Shown: positions 1 through 5,936, counted from the first letter of the stretch. The stretch is 10,095 bases of DNA from Candidatus Woesebacteria bacterium UBA925 (GCA_002293705.1 DBDT01000024.1:1-10095); one strand, 5' to 3'. Notes: generated from the sequence alone by a model not told the origin. Numbers and translations are program-made.

Positions 1-38
1 GCCTTTCTCGTTGGCTCGGAGATGTGTATAAGAGACAG
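1..38 (+). other. Nextera transposase adapter (untrimmed, not genomic)
   Basis: Positions 20-38 are exactly the 19-bp Tn5 mosaic end, and 5-19 match the Nextera read-2 adapter tail with two mismatches (positions 5 and 12). This is library-preparation sequence. Genomic DNA begins at about position 39. Translated from the ATG at 22, the adapter gives the N-terminus MCIRDS, a known contaminant signature in predicted proteins. Confidence 0.97.
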
Positions 39-351
39 CTCTGGACCTGGAAAGATTAGCGGACAAACTTCAGTTGACGCCGAACAGCCGAATCAATTTA
101 TTCCTCCAAGAATAGATGGTGGCAGAGGGGTAATCAGGTCTGGTGCAACAGAGGTTAAAATATTCTCACAACAAAGTTCTCCATTTTCAGCAATCACAGT
201 CACACCGACTGAACAGTACCATCAAATTTTTGTGAAAAATCAGGAAAGCGGCTCGTTTGTTGTTTCACTTACAAGTCCAGCAAAAGGAGATGTTTTATTT
301 AGTTGGACAGTTGTTAACAATTTTTATGTCCTTGACACACCAAGACAATAA
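39..351 (+). CDS. C-terminal fragment of a beta-rich surface or secreted protein (5' end missing)
   Basis: The frame is open from the adapter junction to TAA at 349-351 and gives about 103 genuine residues; the ATG at 22 belongs to the adapter and is not a start. The fragment is rich in S, T, V, G and Q with alternating hydrophobic residues. It contains a G-x-G-x-I-x-x-G-x-T-E-V-x-I stretch, an I-T-V-T-P-T turn and an ending of the form V-L-F-S-W-T-V-V-N. This resembles the small C-terminal beta domain that ends many CPR extracellular repeat proteins, a family memory I cannot check here. No catalytic motif is visible. It lies 26 bp upstream of the polytopic membrane protein gene on the same strand and is probably co-transcribed with it. 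The length and function of the full protein are unknown. Confidence 0.7.
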
Positions 352-377
352 AATTAATCTGGATTATTACTGATTAT

Positions 378-2357
378 ATGAGCGTAGAAAAATTACGAAA
401 GGCAGAAATAGGTCTTACAGCATTGTTAGTTGGATTGTTTCCATTAATTTTTCTACCAATCTTCCCAAATCCATTCAGCACACCAAAGCTAGTATTATCT
501 GCTCTGCTTCTATCAATTCTATTTGTGGTTAAAGCTGCAAAAAATGTATTGAGGAAAGAGAAAGGACTCATATTCTCCACATCAGCATTTGATATTCCAG
601 TATTTCTTATTGCACTTTCCTACTTTCTAAGCGGCTGGATTGTCAGCCCAAACAGAATGGAGGCATTCTGGTTACCAGGAACAGTTTCGTTTGTTATTGC
701 AGGTGCACTTATCTACTTTTTAATCAATCAACTATCAGAAGGTGGTAAAAATGCCGTAAAAACAGCACTGCTTATTAGTGGAGCAATTCTGTCGTTCTTC
801 GCAATCATTTCAGTTTCAGGGATTCTAAAATCAGCAAGTGCACTTCCAGCCGTACTTAGACTTGAGACATTCTCGCCTAGCGGCAGCATCCTTACTCTAG
901 TCATATTCATAGTAGTACTTGTTCCATTTGCTGCAGATATGTTCAGACTTGGAAAGTCTTCAGCAAGTAAGTCAGTATATGGAGTATTTTTGGCTTTGTT
1001 TGCACTCGCAGGTATTGCAGGAGCATTCACACTATTTAGAAATTGGTCAGTAACCCAGCTACCTTCTGCTTCAGTTTCATGGGCTGTGGCCACCGAAGCA
1101 CTTAAGGAAAGAGCATTTTTGGGAGCAGGTCCTGGTAACTACCTAACTGCCTTTTCAAGGTTTGCGCCAATTGGATTCAATCAGACTGATGCCTGGAACC
1201 TAAGATATGCAAATGCCAACAGTTTTCTATTAACCACTGTTACTGAGGTTGGGCTACTGGGTCTTGCAGCACTTGTGGTTTTGGCTATAGCTGTAGTTAG
1301 AAAAGCCAGAGTTTACTTCAAAGATGGCAAGGCAGTACACGTTCTTCCTGTTGTAATGTTAGTTGCTTTCCTGGCCTTCTTCCCTGCAACCCCAACCCTT
1401 ATATTCCTTCTCTTTGTACTTCTCGCCTTGGGATCTAGAACATATGTTGTGCACATGTTCACCAGAGAGACTGAAGATGGAAATGCATCTATAGAAGGAA
1501 AGGTGGCAACCTTTGCCATAGCAATCCCTACAGTTATCCTTAGCATCGGGGCTTTGGTGTTGGTTTTCCAAGCCACCAGGGGTGAATATCTTTACTATAG
1601 TGCCCTGCAGGCTATCACCAGAAATGACGGTCGTGTTGCTTACGAAACAATGGGTAGAGCAATCTCAGTTAGTCCATATGCCGACAGATACAGAATAAGC
1701 TATGCACAACTTAATCTTGCTTTGGCCAACTCTTTGGCACAAAAAGAAGGTATCACTGAAGAGGAGAGAACAAATGTAGGTAGACTAGTACAGCAAGCGA
1801 TAAGAGAGGGAAGATCAGCAGTACTATTAAATAGGCAAAGAGCTGGTAATTGGGAGAGTTTGGCAACAATCTACAGATCAGTAATGCCTATTGCTCGAGG
1901 AGCTGATCAGTTTGCAGTCCAGACTTATTCACAGGCAATTGCACTTGATCCAGTGAATCCAAATATCAGATTAGCCTTGGGTGGAATATTCTACGGAGCC
2001 AGAAGATATGAAGAAGCAATTGATGTATTTAGACTAGCTGTCCTTGCTAAGCCAGACTTGGCCAACTCAAGATACAATCTTGCAATTGCATATAGAGACA
2101 ATGGCCAGTTTGATCGCGCCTTGGCTGAGCTTACACAAGCACTTACCCTAGTCCAAAGTGGAACTCAGGATCATGACATTATCAAGAAAGAGATTGAAAA
2201 CGTCCAAAGCAAGGTGCCTGCAAGAAACAAGCAAGCCGCATCAGGAGAAAATGTAAAGGCTCCTGAGGTTGCAACAGACACTGCCAGGATCAATCCACCA
2301 GTTGAACTACCAGAGGACACCACCCCTCCAACACTTGATGAGGAAGTGAATCAATAA
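378..2357 (+). CDS. O-antigen-ligase-like polytopic membrane protein with C-terminal TPR domain
   Basis: The protein has 659 residues. About ten hydrophobic segments are visible (near 11-33, 37-53, 71-90, 101-118, 128-150, 169-188, 199-220, 283-307, 322-352 and 376-398). An extracytoplasmic loop at about 221-282 holds the GAGPGNY motif (249-255), and Asn-Ser (281-282) then leads into a TEVGLLGL helix. This arrangement matches the Wzy_C/O-antigen ligase superfamily, which transfers or polymerises lipid-linked glycans outside the membrane. After the last membrane helix, residues about 490-595 form helical pairs with TPR spacing (for example YEEAIDVFRLAVLAKPD and FDRALAELTQAL). The tail (610-659) is polar, P/E/T-rich and probably disordered. 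The ATG at 378 is the first start after the upstream gene; the region before it is AT-rich with no Shine-Dalgarno. The fused TPR half is common in CPR homologues and probably scaffolds partners. The substrate cannot be read from the sequence. Confidence 0.85.
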   Translation: MSVEKLRKAEIGLTALLVGLFPLIFLPIFPNPFSTPKLVLSALLLSILFVVKAAKNVLRKEKGLIFSTSAFDIPVFLIALSYFLSGWIVSPNRMEAFWLPGTVSFVIAGALIYFLINQLSEGGKNAVKTALLISGAILSFFAIISVSGILKSASALPAVLRLETFSPSGSILTLVIFIVVLVPFAADMFRLGKSSASKSVYGVFLALFALAGIAGAFTLFRNWSVTQLPSASVSWAVATEALKERAFLGAGPGNYLTAFSRFAPIGFNQTDAWNLRYANANSFLLTTVTEVGLLGLAALVVLAIAVVRKARVYFKDGKAVHVLPVVMLVAFLAFFPATPTLIFLLFVLLALGSRTYVVHMFTRETEDGNASIEGKVATFAIAIPTVILSIGALVLVFQATRGEYLYYSALQAITRNDGRVAYETMGRAISVSPYADRYRISYAQLNLALANSLAQKEGITEEERTNVGRLVQQAIREGRSAVLLNRQRAGNWESLATIYRSVMPIARGADQFAVQTYSQAIALDPVNPNIRLALGGIFYGARRYEEAIDVFRLAVLAKPDLANSRYNLAIAYRDNGQFDRALAELTQALTLVQSGTQDHDIIKKEIENVQSKVPARNKQAASGENVKAPEVATDTARINPPVELPEDTTPPTLDEEVNQ

Positions 2358-2383
2358 TCAGAAGAAAATCAAGGACTTCAATG

Positions 2384-2421
2384 TAAAAAGGAGGTGAGGT
2401 GCGAACTACCTACCTTTTTAA
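2384..2421. terminator. Bidirectional intrinsic terminator between convergent units
   Basis: On the plus strand, 2392-2395 and 2397-2400 pair with 2412-2415 and 2408-2411 (8 bp, one bulged G, 7-nt loop), followed by five T at 2415-2419. On the minus strand the same hairpin is followed by five T (2389-2385). It sits 34 bp after the stop of the O-antigen-ligase-like gene and at the 3' end of the minus-strand RNA, so it probably ends both. Its left arm is also the 3' strand of that RNA's closing helix. Confidence 0.7.
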
Positions 2422-2630
2422 CCAAGAACACGCTCTTGGTGGCAACTTCCAGAAATAGTTGCCAGACAACTAAGTTTCGAGGTCGCCCAAAAAGACACCT
2501 CTTATCTTGGAATCAGGAGATTTTTGGGTCTCCTTTTAACTCAGAGGGGCACCCACTTACACCCATGCCGCCTAAACCCCAAGCCGTTCCTGAGACGACT
2601 ATTCTGAGCTTTCATCAGCACCTCACCTAC
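2385..2630 (-). ncRNA. Candidate structured noncoding RNA, family not recognised
   Basis: There is no credible protein gene here, but the minus strand folds densely. An 11-bp perfect closing helix joins 2618-2628 to 2392-2402 across 215 nt and is followed by T5. Inside it, in plus coordinates: a 7-bp hairpin 2421-2427/2434-2440; two mutually exclusive hairpins 2441-2447/2457-2463 and 2456-2461/2467-2472; a 5-bp hairpin 2479-2483/2497-2501; a 6-bp hairpin 2515-2520/2529-2534; and a 6-bp long-range helix 2540-2545/2603-2608. The whole 8-nt loop 2521-2528 is complementary to 2486-2493 in the loop of another hairpin, a kissing interaction. The RNA starts about 28 nt downstream of tRNA-Ala on the same strand. 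I see none of the core signatures of RNase P RNA, tmRNA, SRP RNA or 6S RNA. Function is unknown. The minus orientation is inferred from the T-tract and the tRNA. Confidence 0.6.
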
Positions 2631-2657
2631 TGCGCAGATTATATCACATCCTTTTTG

Positions 2658-2728
2658 TGGACTCACCGGGAATTGAACCCGGACCTGCGCAATGCGAATG
2701 CGCCATTGTACCGTTCAACTATGAGCCC
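2658..2728 (-). tRNA. tRNA-Ala, anticodon CGC
   Basis: The 71-nt cloverleaf is complete. The acceptor stem GGGCTCA/TGAGTCC carries the G3-U70 wobble that identifies alanine tRNAs, with discriminator A73. The D-stem is GTTG/CAAT with a GG-containing loop. The anticodon stem GCGCA/TGCGC encloses the loop TTCGCAT, so the anticodon is CGC (reads GCG). The variable region is short (4 nt). The T-stem CCGGG/CCCGG closes the loop TTCAATT. CCA is not encoded and must be added afterwards. It lies 22 bp after the stop of the M23 peptidase gene. Confidence 0.93.
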
Positions 2729-2739
2729 TGGTAACCAGG

Positions 2740-2745
2740 AGTATA
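2740..2745 (-). promoter_or_regulatory. Possible -10 element for tRNA-Ala
   Basis: On the minus strand TATACT lies 11 bp before the mature tRNA 5' end, a reasonable distance for a -10 box. I see no convincing -35 at the expected spacing, which would fall in the end of the peptidase gene. Read-through from that gene is an alternative. Confidence 0.3.
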
Positions 2746-2750
2746 TTTTA

Positions 2751-3857
2751 CTACTTAAGAAGAGTTAGTGGGTTAACTTTGGTGCCGTTTTTAATTATCT
2801 CAAGGTGTAAGTGGGTTCCAGTTGACCTTCCAGTGGAACCCATCTGACCAATAGCACCACCTCGACCAACAGTTTGTCCTACAGTCACAAATAACTTTTG
2901 CATGTGAGCATATAAAGTTTTGTAACCATTTCCATGATCGATGATTACATGATTACCATACCCTACCGGACTCCAACCAGCTGTAACCACCTTGCCAGCA
3001 TCAGCCGCAACAATGTTTGGCGCTGCCCTATTGGCCACGTCGATTCCCTTGTGATACCAGCTGAACCTTTGAGTGATGGTTCCTTGTGTAGGCCAGACAA
3101 AACTACCTGAGGCCACAACTGTTCCAGCGTCCGGAGTAACCTGTCTTCTATTTGAAGCAAGTGGTTGCCACAATACTGTCTCTTTTTTAACTCCATCCGG
3201 AACAATAATAGTTTGACCTATGGCAAGCTCGAATGTTTCATCATTTAGGAAGGTGTTGAAAGGGTAGTTAACAATTGCCTGAGGCTCAGCATCGTACTTT
3301 TCTGCTATGGAATAGACCGTCTCACCTTTTGTCACCTTGTGGGATACTCCTGAGACTGGAAGTATCTCCAAAACCTGACCTTCTTTGATGCTATTTTTTG
3401 AAGCTAGGTTATTTTGCCACCTAATCGTGTCTTCTGATACATCGAACTTCTTGGCAATAGCAGACACTGTATCTCCAGGTTGCACTGTATATTTGACTGC
3501 ATTGTCTCGTATCCTTCCATCAACAAAGTCGGTGTCCATGCCCTGCTCTTCAACCGAGGCCGACAAAACCTGTTCAGTTGCCTCTCTCCATGGATCAATG
3601 TCTTGGCTTCTGATCTCACCTACTAATATGGGGGCTATCATAACCCCAAGAGCAGATATTCCAGCCATACCAGAGTGAACAAATCTTCCCGCCAGTCTAC
3701 CACGCTCCCTATACAGCTTTTTAACAAATTTATTTTTGTGTGATTCAAAGAAGTTAAAAACTAGTCGTAATATTGAAGAAAGAAAAGAAGCTAGATCAAT
3801 TGAAAACAGCCTGATGTCTAAGGCTAGCTGAATTATTGATTTGCGGACGGAATCCAT
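2751..3857 (-). CDS. Membrane-anchored LysM/LysM/M23 peptidoglycan peptidase
   Basis: Numbering is from the ATG at 3857 (368 aa). The basic, amphipathic N-terminus (1-60) is followed by one membrane segment at about 64-82. Two LysM domains follow, at about 123-166 (YTVQPGDTVSAIAKKF) and 173-220 (HKVTKGETVYSIAEKY); these bind the GlcNAc backbone of peptidoglycan. The C-terminal M23 domain (about 259-363) carries the full metal and catalytic set: HKGID (H269, D273), YAHM (H318) and THLHLE (H349, H351). It should be an active zinc endopeptidase that cuts peptide cross-bridges outside the membrane, for growth or division. A GTG at 3896 would add 13 residues, but it abuts the T-tract of the upstream terminator, so I prefer the ATG. 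No Shine-Dalgarno precedes either start. A weak TATCCT -10 at 3869-3874 suggests a very short leader. It stops with TAG 22 bp before tRNA-Ala. Confidence 0.92.
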   Translation of the reverse strand: MDSVRKSIIQLALDIRLFSIDLASFLSSILRLVFNFFESHKNKFVKKLYRERGRLAGRFVHSGMAGISALGVMIAPILVGEIRSQDIDPWREATEQVLSASVEEQGMDTDFVDGRIRDNAVKYTVQPGDTVSAIAKKFDVSEDTIRWQNNLASKNSIKEGQVLEILPVSGVSHKVTKGETVYSIAEKYDAEPQAIVNYPFNTFLNDETFELAIGQTIIVPDGVKKETVLWQPLASNRRQVTPDAGTVVASGSFVWPTQGTITQRFSWYHKGIDVANRAAPNIVAADAGKVVTAGWSPVGYGNHVIIDHGNGYKTLYAHMQKLFVTVGQTVGRGGAIGQMGSTGRSTGTHLHLEIIKNGTKVNPLTLLK

Positions 3858-3896
3858 CTGCGAGAAACAGGATACCACAATCAAGCCTTCTAACAC

Positions 3897-3923
3897 AAAA
3901 AAGGTGAGCTATAAGCTCACCTT
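3897..3923 (-). terminator. Strong Rho-independent terminator
   Basis: On the minus strand a 10-bp perfect stem (3914-3923 with 3901-3910, 3-nt loop) is followed by six T (3902-3897, the first overlapping the base of the stem). It begins 5 bp after the TAA of the 101-residue membrane protein gene and closes the two-gene unit that starts at the consensus promoter near 4533-4561. There is no T-tract in the plus direction, so it works on the minus strand only. Confidence 0.9.
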
Positions 3924-3928
3924 CATAA

Positions 3929-4234
3929 TTATTGCAAATAACTGCTACCACCACTGCCATCAGGAGACCCGATTTCGTCAAATTTCCTCCGTCTCCTATC
4001 AAAATCTGAACTGACTTCACGCCACACACCTTCAAACTCTCTCCGAGTCTGGCGAGACTCCGACATGGCTTTGAGGCGACCAGCGACAACAACAATCACT
4101 GTGACCAAAATCGCAGCACTTAAAGCCAGATATACCCCACCAACGTAGTTGGCGAATACCACCGCGACCCCAAACAGTACCGCAACCAACGCGGTCAGTT
4201 TTAGGTAGTAGTTAGGACTGTGTTGCGGACTCAT
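3929..4234 (-). CDS. Small two-TM membrane protein, unknown function
   Basis: The protein has 101 residues and I do not recognise a family. Residues 12-30 and 32-52 form two consecutive membrane helices separated by a Gly-Gly-Val turn. A strongly charged, Arg-rich cytoplasmic-type segment (53-89) contains RLKAMSESRQTRREFEGVW and a DRRRRKFDE cluster, likely helical. It ends in a Gly/Ser tail. The ATG at 4234 is preceded by a long purine run with G4 and G5 tracts about 4-14 nt upstream, a clear Shine-Dalgarno in a window where most genes lack one. It is the second gene after the consensus promoter at 4533-4561 and is followed directly by the strong terminator at 3897-3923. Codon use is GC-richer than in neighbours, with several GCG Ala and CGC/CGG Arg codons where rho favours AGA and A/T-ending codons. 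A holin-like or regulatory membrane role is possible but unsupported. Confidence 0.7.
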   Translation of the reverse strand: MSPQHSPNYYLKLTALVAVLFGVAVVFANYVGGVYLALSAAILVTVIVVVAGRLKAMSESRQTRREFEGVWREVSSDFDRRRRKFDEIGSPDGSGGSSYLQ

Positions 4235-4281
4235 ACCTTCCCCCTCCCCTTTCCTTATACATAGTACTTGGTATTAGAAAC

Positions 4282-4307
4282 GCGCTGGCAACTAAAGTTA
4301 CCAGCGC
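4282..4307. terminator. GC-rich hairpin between two small genes (attenuator or processing site)
   Basis: A 7-bp perfect stem (4282-4288 with 4301-4307), with a further AAC/GTT pairing inside, lies 6 bp after the TAG of the first small gene. The minus-strand tail has only three T, so it is at best a weak terminator. It could instead stabilise the upstream message or lower expression of the second gene. Confidence 0.5.
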
Positions 4308-4313
4308 CACAAC

Positions 4314-4496
4314 CTACTGGCCACCACCTATAACCGATATACACCACTCATCCATTAGTGATGCGGCCGCGGATTGCTCCCCGCACGCAGCAGCCCGCAA
4401 GACTTTTCGGTCTCGGACTGCGAACTGTTGAGTGGCTATTGCAATTGCAAACACCACCAACACCAATAGAAAGATTAAACTGCGCAGCATCTCCAT
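4314..4496 (-). CDS. Small single-TM protein, unknown function
   Basis: From the ATG at 4496 the protein has 60 residues. One hydrophobic helix (about 6-22, LIFLLVLVVFAIAIATQ) starts almost at the N-terminus. A basic stretch with RDRKVLRAAACGEQ follows, then a short segment with a second Cys, ending GGGQ before TAG. An in-frame TTG at 4523 would add nine residues, but it falls at the predicted transcription start. The ATG has a G-rich GGGGGTGG element about 5 nt upstream, so I prefer it. A second ATG two codons later has GGAG immediately before it. It is the first gene of the unit driven by the consensus promoter at 4533-4561. By eye, GC in 4321-4440 is about 56% (67 of 120 bases), well above the flanking rho gene. 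The family is not recognised, and a real small protein is likely but not certain. Confidence 0.55.
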   Translation of the reverse strand: MEMLRSLIFLLVLVVFAIAIATQQFAVRDRKVLRAAACGEQSAAASLMDEWCISVIGGGQ

Positions 4497-4532
4497 ACCA
4501 ACCACCCCCGAATTACTGAACAATACTAATAT

Positions 4533-4561
4533 ATTATAGGTTATTGAGGCTGAACTGTCAA
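4533..4561 (-). promoter_or_regulatory. Perfect consensus sigma-70 promoter for the small-gene unit
   Basis: On the minus strand the -35 TTGACA (4561-4556) and the -10 TATAAT (4538-4533) are both exact consensus, with the optimal 17-bp spacer. The -35 begins 1 bp after the rho stop codon. Transcription would start near 4526 and give a leader of about 30 nt before the ATG at 4496. Confidence 0.85.
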
Positions 4562-4562
4562 T

Positions 4563-5801
4563 TTAGGCAGTTTTGAGGGACTCAAGGAAGGTTGAGTTGT
4601 TGTCTATGGTAGACAACTTGTTTAGAAGTGTTTCTGTTCTTTCATCATCAGGGATCATATCCATCATCCTTCTGAGAGTAAGGATTCTGGCCATGTTTTC
4701 TTTTCCATATAGTAGCTCTTCCTGCCTGGTTCCACTTCTAGTTATATTGATTGCAGGGAATATTCTTCTTTCTGCTAATTTTCTGTCTAGGTGTAGCTCC
4801 ATGTTTCCGGTTCCTTTGAACTCTTCGTAGATCAATTCATCCATTCTGGAGCCTGTTTCAACCAAACATGTTCCAATAATTGTAAGTGATCCACCATTTT
4901 CAATCTTCCTGGCTGCTCCAAAGAATTTCTTTGCTGGCTGAAGTGCTCCTGTATCAAATCCACCAGTTAGAGTTCGTCCTGTGTTGGGAAGTGCTAAGTT
5001 GTAGGCCCTGGCTAGTCTTGTGATTGAGTCTAGAACAATAACTACATCTTTACCTTCTTCTACTTGTCTTTTTGCAAACTCTAATGCCAACTCTCCAGCT
5101 CTTGTTTGCTCATGTGGATCATCGTCAAAATTACTTGAAGCAACTAACCCTGTTCCATTTGTTAAGGTCTTTAGGTGTCTTGTTATATCTGTTACCTCTT
5201 CTGGTCTCTCACCAATCAAAACAGCAATGACCAACACCTCTGGGTAGTTTTTGCCAATACCATTAATAATGTCTTTGACCAACCAAGTCTTACCTGCTTT
5301 TGGAGGAGAAACAATTAAGCCTCTTTGACCAAAACCAATTGGTGCAATTAGATCAACCACCCTAGTGGTCATTGTCTCGCTGTCTGTGGAAAGTTTTATC
5401 TGCTCATCAGGGTAAATTGCAACCAAGCTTTCAAAATCTACTCTTTCACCCATTTCAACTGCTTCTTTTCCGTTTACAGTTTCAACTTTAAGTAGACCCC
5501 AATATCTTTCATTATCTTTTGGTCTTCTAGCGGGACCACCAACTCTGTCACCATTTCTTAAGTTGAATCTTCTGATTTGAGATGAGGAAATGTAGATGTC
5601 TTTGTCACTTGCTGAAAAACTTGGTCTTAGAAGACCCGATCCTTCAGTTGCTATATCCAAAACTCCTTCAACCATCTCAGTTGGAAGAGATGAATCAGGG
5701 AGCACTCTATTGTCCACAACAAGACCACCCACCGACTGAGGGGGTGTAGAACTTAATACTGGTGCTCCACCAAATGGACGAGAAGGTTTGTCGTAGCTCA
5801 T
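4563..5801 (-). CDS. rho: Transcription termination factor Rho
   Basis: The 412-residue protein is close to the E. coli Rho length (419) and acts as a hexameric RNA-dependent ATPase/helicase that ends transcription. Residues 1-43 are P/G/S-rich and replace the usual N-terminal helical bundle. The OB-fold primary RNA site spans about 45-130 and includes SSSQIRRFNLR and ERYWGLLKV. The ATPase core has Walker A PPKAGKT (166-172), ERPEEVTD (198-205), Walker B DVVIVLDS (252-259) with ITRLARAYN, a Q-loop with Lys (ALQPAKKFFGAAR), the R-loop KGTGNMELHL and the Arg of RSGTR. Two departures stand out. The RNP1-like segment reads EGSGLLR where E. coli has DGFGFLR, losing both aromatic residues. The Asp of IDERPEEVT is Gly. 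The ATG at 5801 lacks a Shine-Dalgarno. The gene is 135 bp downstream of sortase. Confidence 0.96.
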   Translation of the reverse strand: MSYDKPSRPFGGAPVLSSTPPQSVGGLVVDNRVLPDSSLPTEMVEGVLDIATEGSGLLRPSFSASDKDIYISSSQIRRFNLRNGDRVGGPARRPKDNERYWGLLKVETVNGKEAVEMGERVDFESLVAIYPDEQIKLSTDSETMTTRVVDLIAPIGFGQRGLIVSPPKAGKTWLVKDIINGIGKNYPEVLVIAVLIGERPEEVTDITRHLKTLTNGTGLVASSNFDDDPHEQTRAGELALEFAKRQVEEGKDVVIVLDSITRLARAYNLALPNTGRTLTGGFDTGALQPAKKFFGAARKIENGGSLTIIGTCLVETGSRMDELIYEEFKGTGNMELHLDRKLAERRIFPAINITRSGTRQEELLYGKENMARILTLRRMMDMIPDDERTETLLNKLSTIDNNSTFLESLKTA

Positions 5802-5826
5802 GTAATAATTTTTTGCTTGCTGCTTA

Positions 5827-5855
5827 AAAATACTTTAGTTGTCTGTGGAAATCAA
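5827..5855 (-). promoter_or_regulatory. Candidate rho promoter
   Basis: On the minus strand TTGATT (5855-5850) and TATTTT (5832-5827) are spaced by 17 bp, 26 bp before the rho ATG. Both hexamers are two mismatches from consensus. The 135-bp gap between sortase and rho (5802-5936) shows no terminator or other element that I can support, so read-through from sortase remains possible. Confidence 0.4.
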
Positions 5856-5936
5856 TGACTTTAAGTAACTAAGCTTCAAGAAGATAGGTGTATTATGACT
5901 GCACTAAGTCACCAAGTCAAGCGCAAACGCACCAAG

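Noticed and set aside
22..38. ATG start for the first gene
   Set aside because: It lies within the Nextera adapter, so the true start is off the contig.
728..1093. Minus-strand frame opposite the O-antigen-ligase-like gene
   Set aside because: It is a shadow of a well-supported membrane protein gene, with low-complexity composition that follows from the opposite strand.
2612..2618. CTGATGA string resembling a hammerhead ribozyme core (minus strand)
   Set aside because: No GAAA plus stem III plus cleavage site follows at the needed spacing, and the bases adjoin the closing helix. It is probably chance.
2385..2630. RNase P RNA, tmRNA, SRP RNA or 6S RNA
   Set aside because: I looked for the GAGGAAAGTC/ACAGAA core, a tRNA-like T-arm with a tag frame, the GGAAG/AGCA SRP loop, and a long rod with a central bubble. 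None fits on either strand.
2394..2768. 124-codon plus-strand open frame
   Set aside because: It runs through the structured RNA and the antisense of tRNA-Ala (the THRELNPDL string is a typical tRNA translation artefact). It has no protein-like composition and no ribosome site.
3858..3896. GTG start extending the M23 peptidase by 13 residues
   Set aside because: It directly abuts the T-tract of the upstream terminator, with no ribosome site and no room for a promoter.
4497..4523. TTG start extending the first small protein by nine residues
   Set aside because: It coincides with the predicted transcription start of the consensus promoter, and the ATG at 4496 has a G-rich ribosome site.
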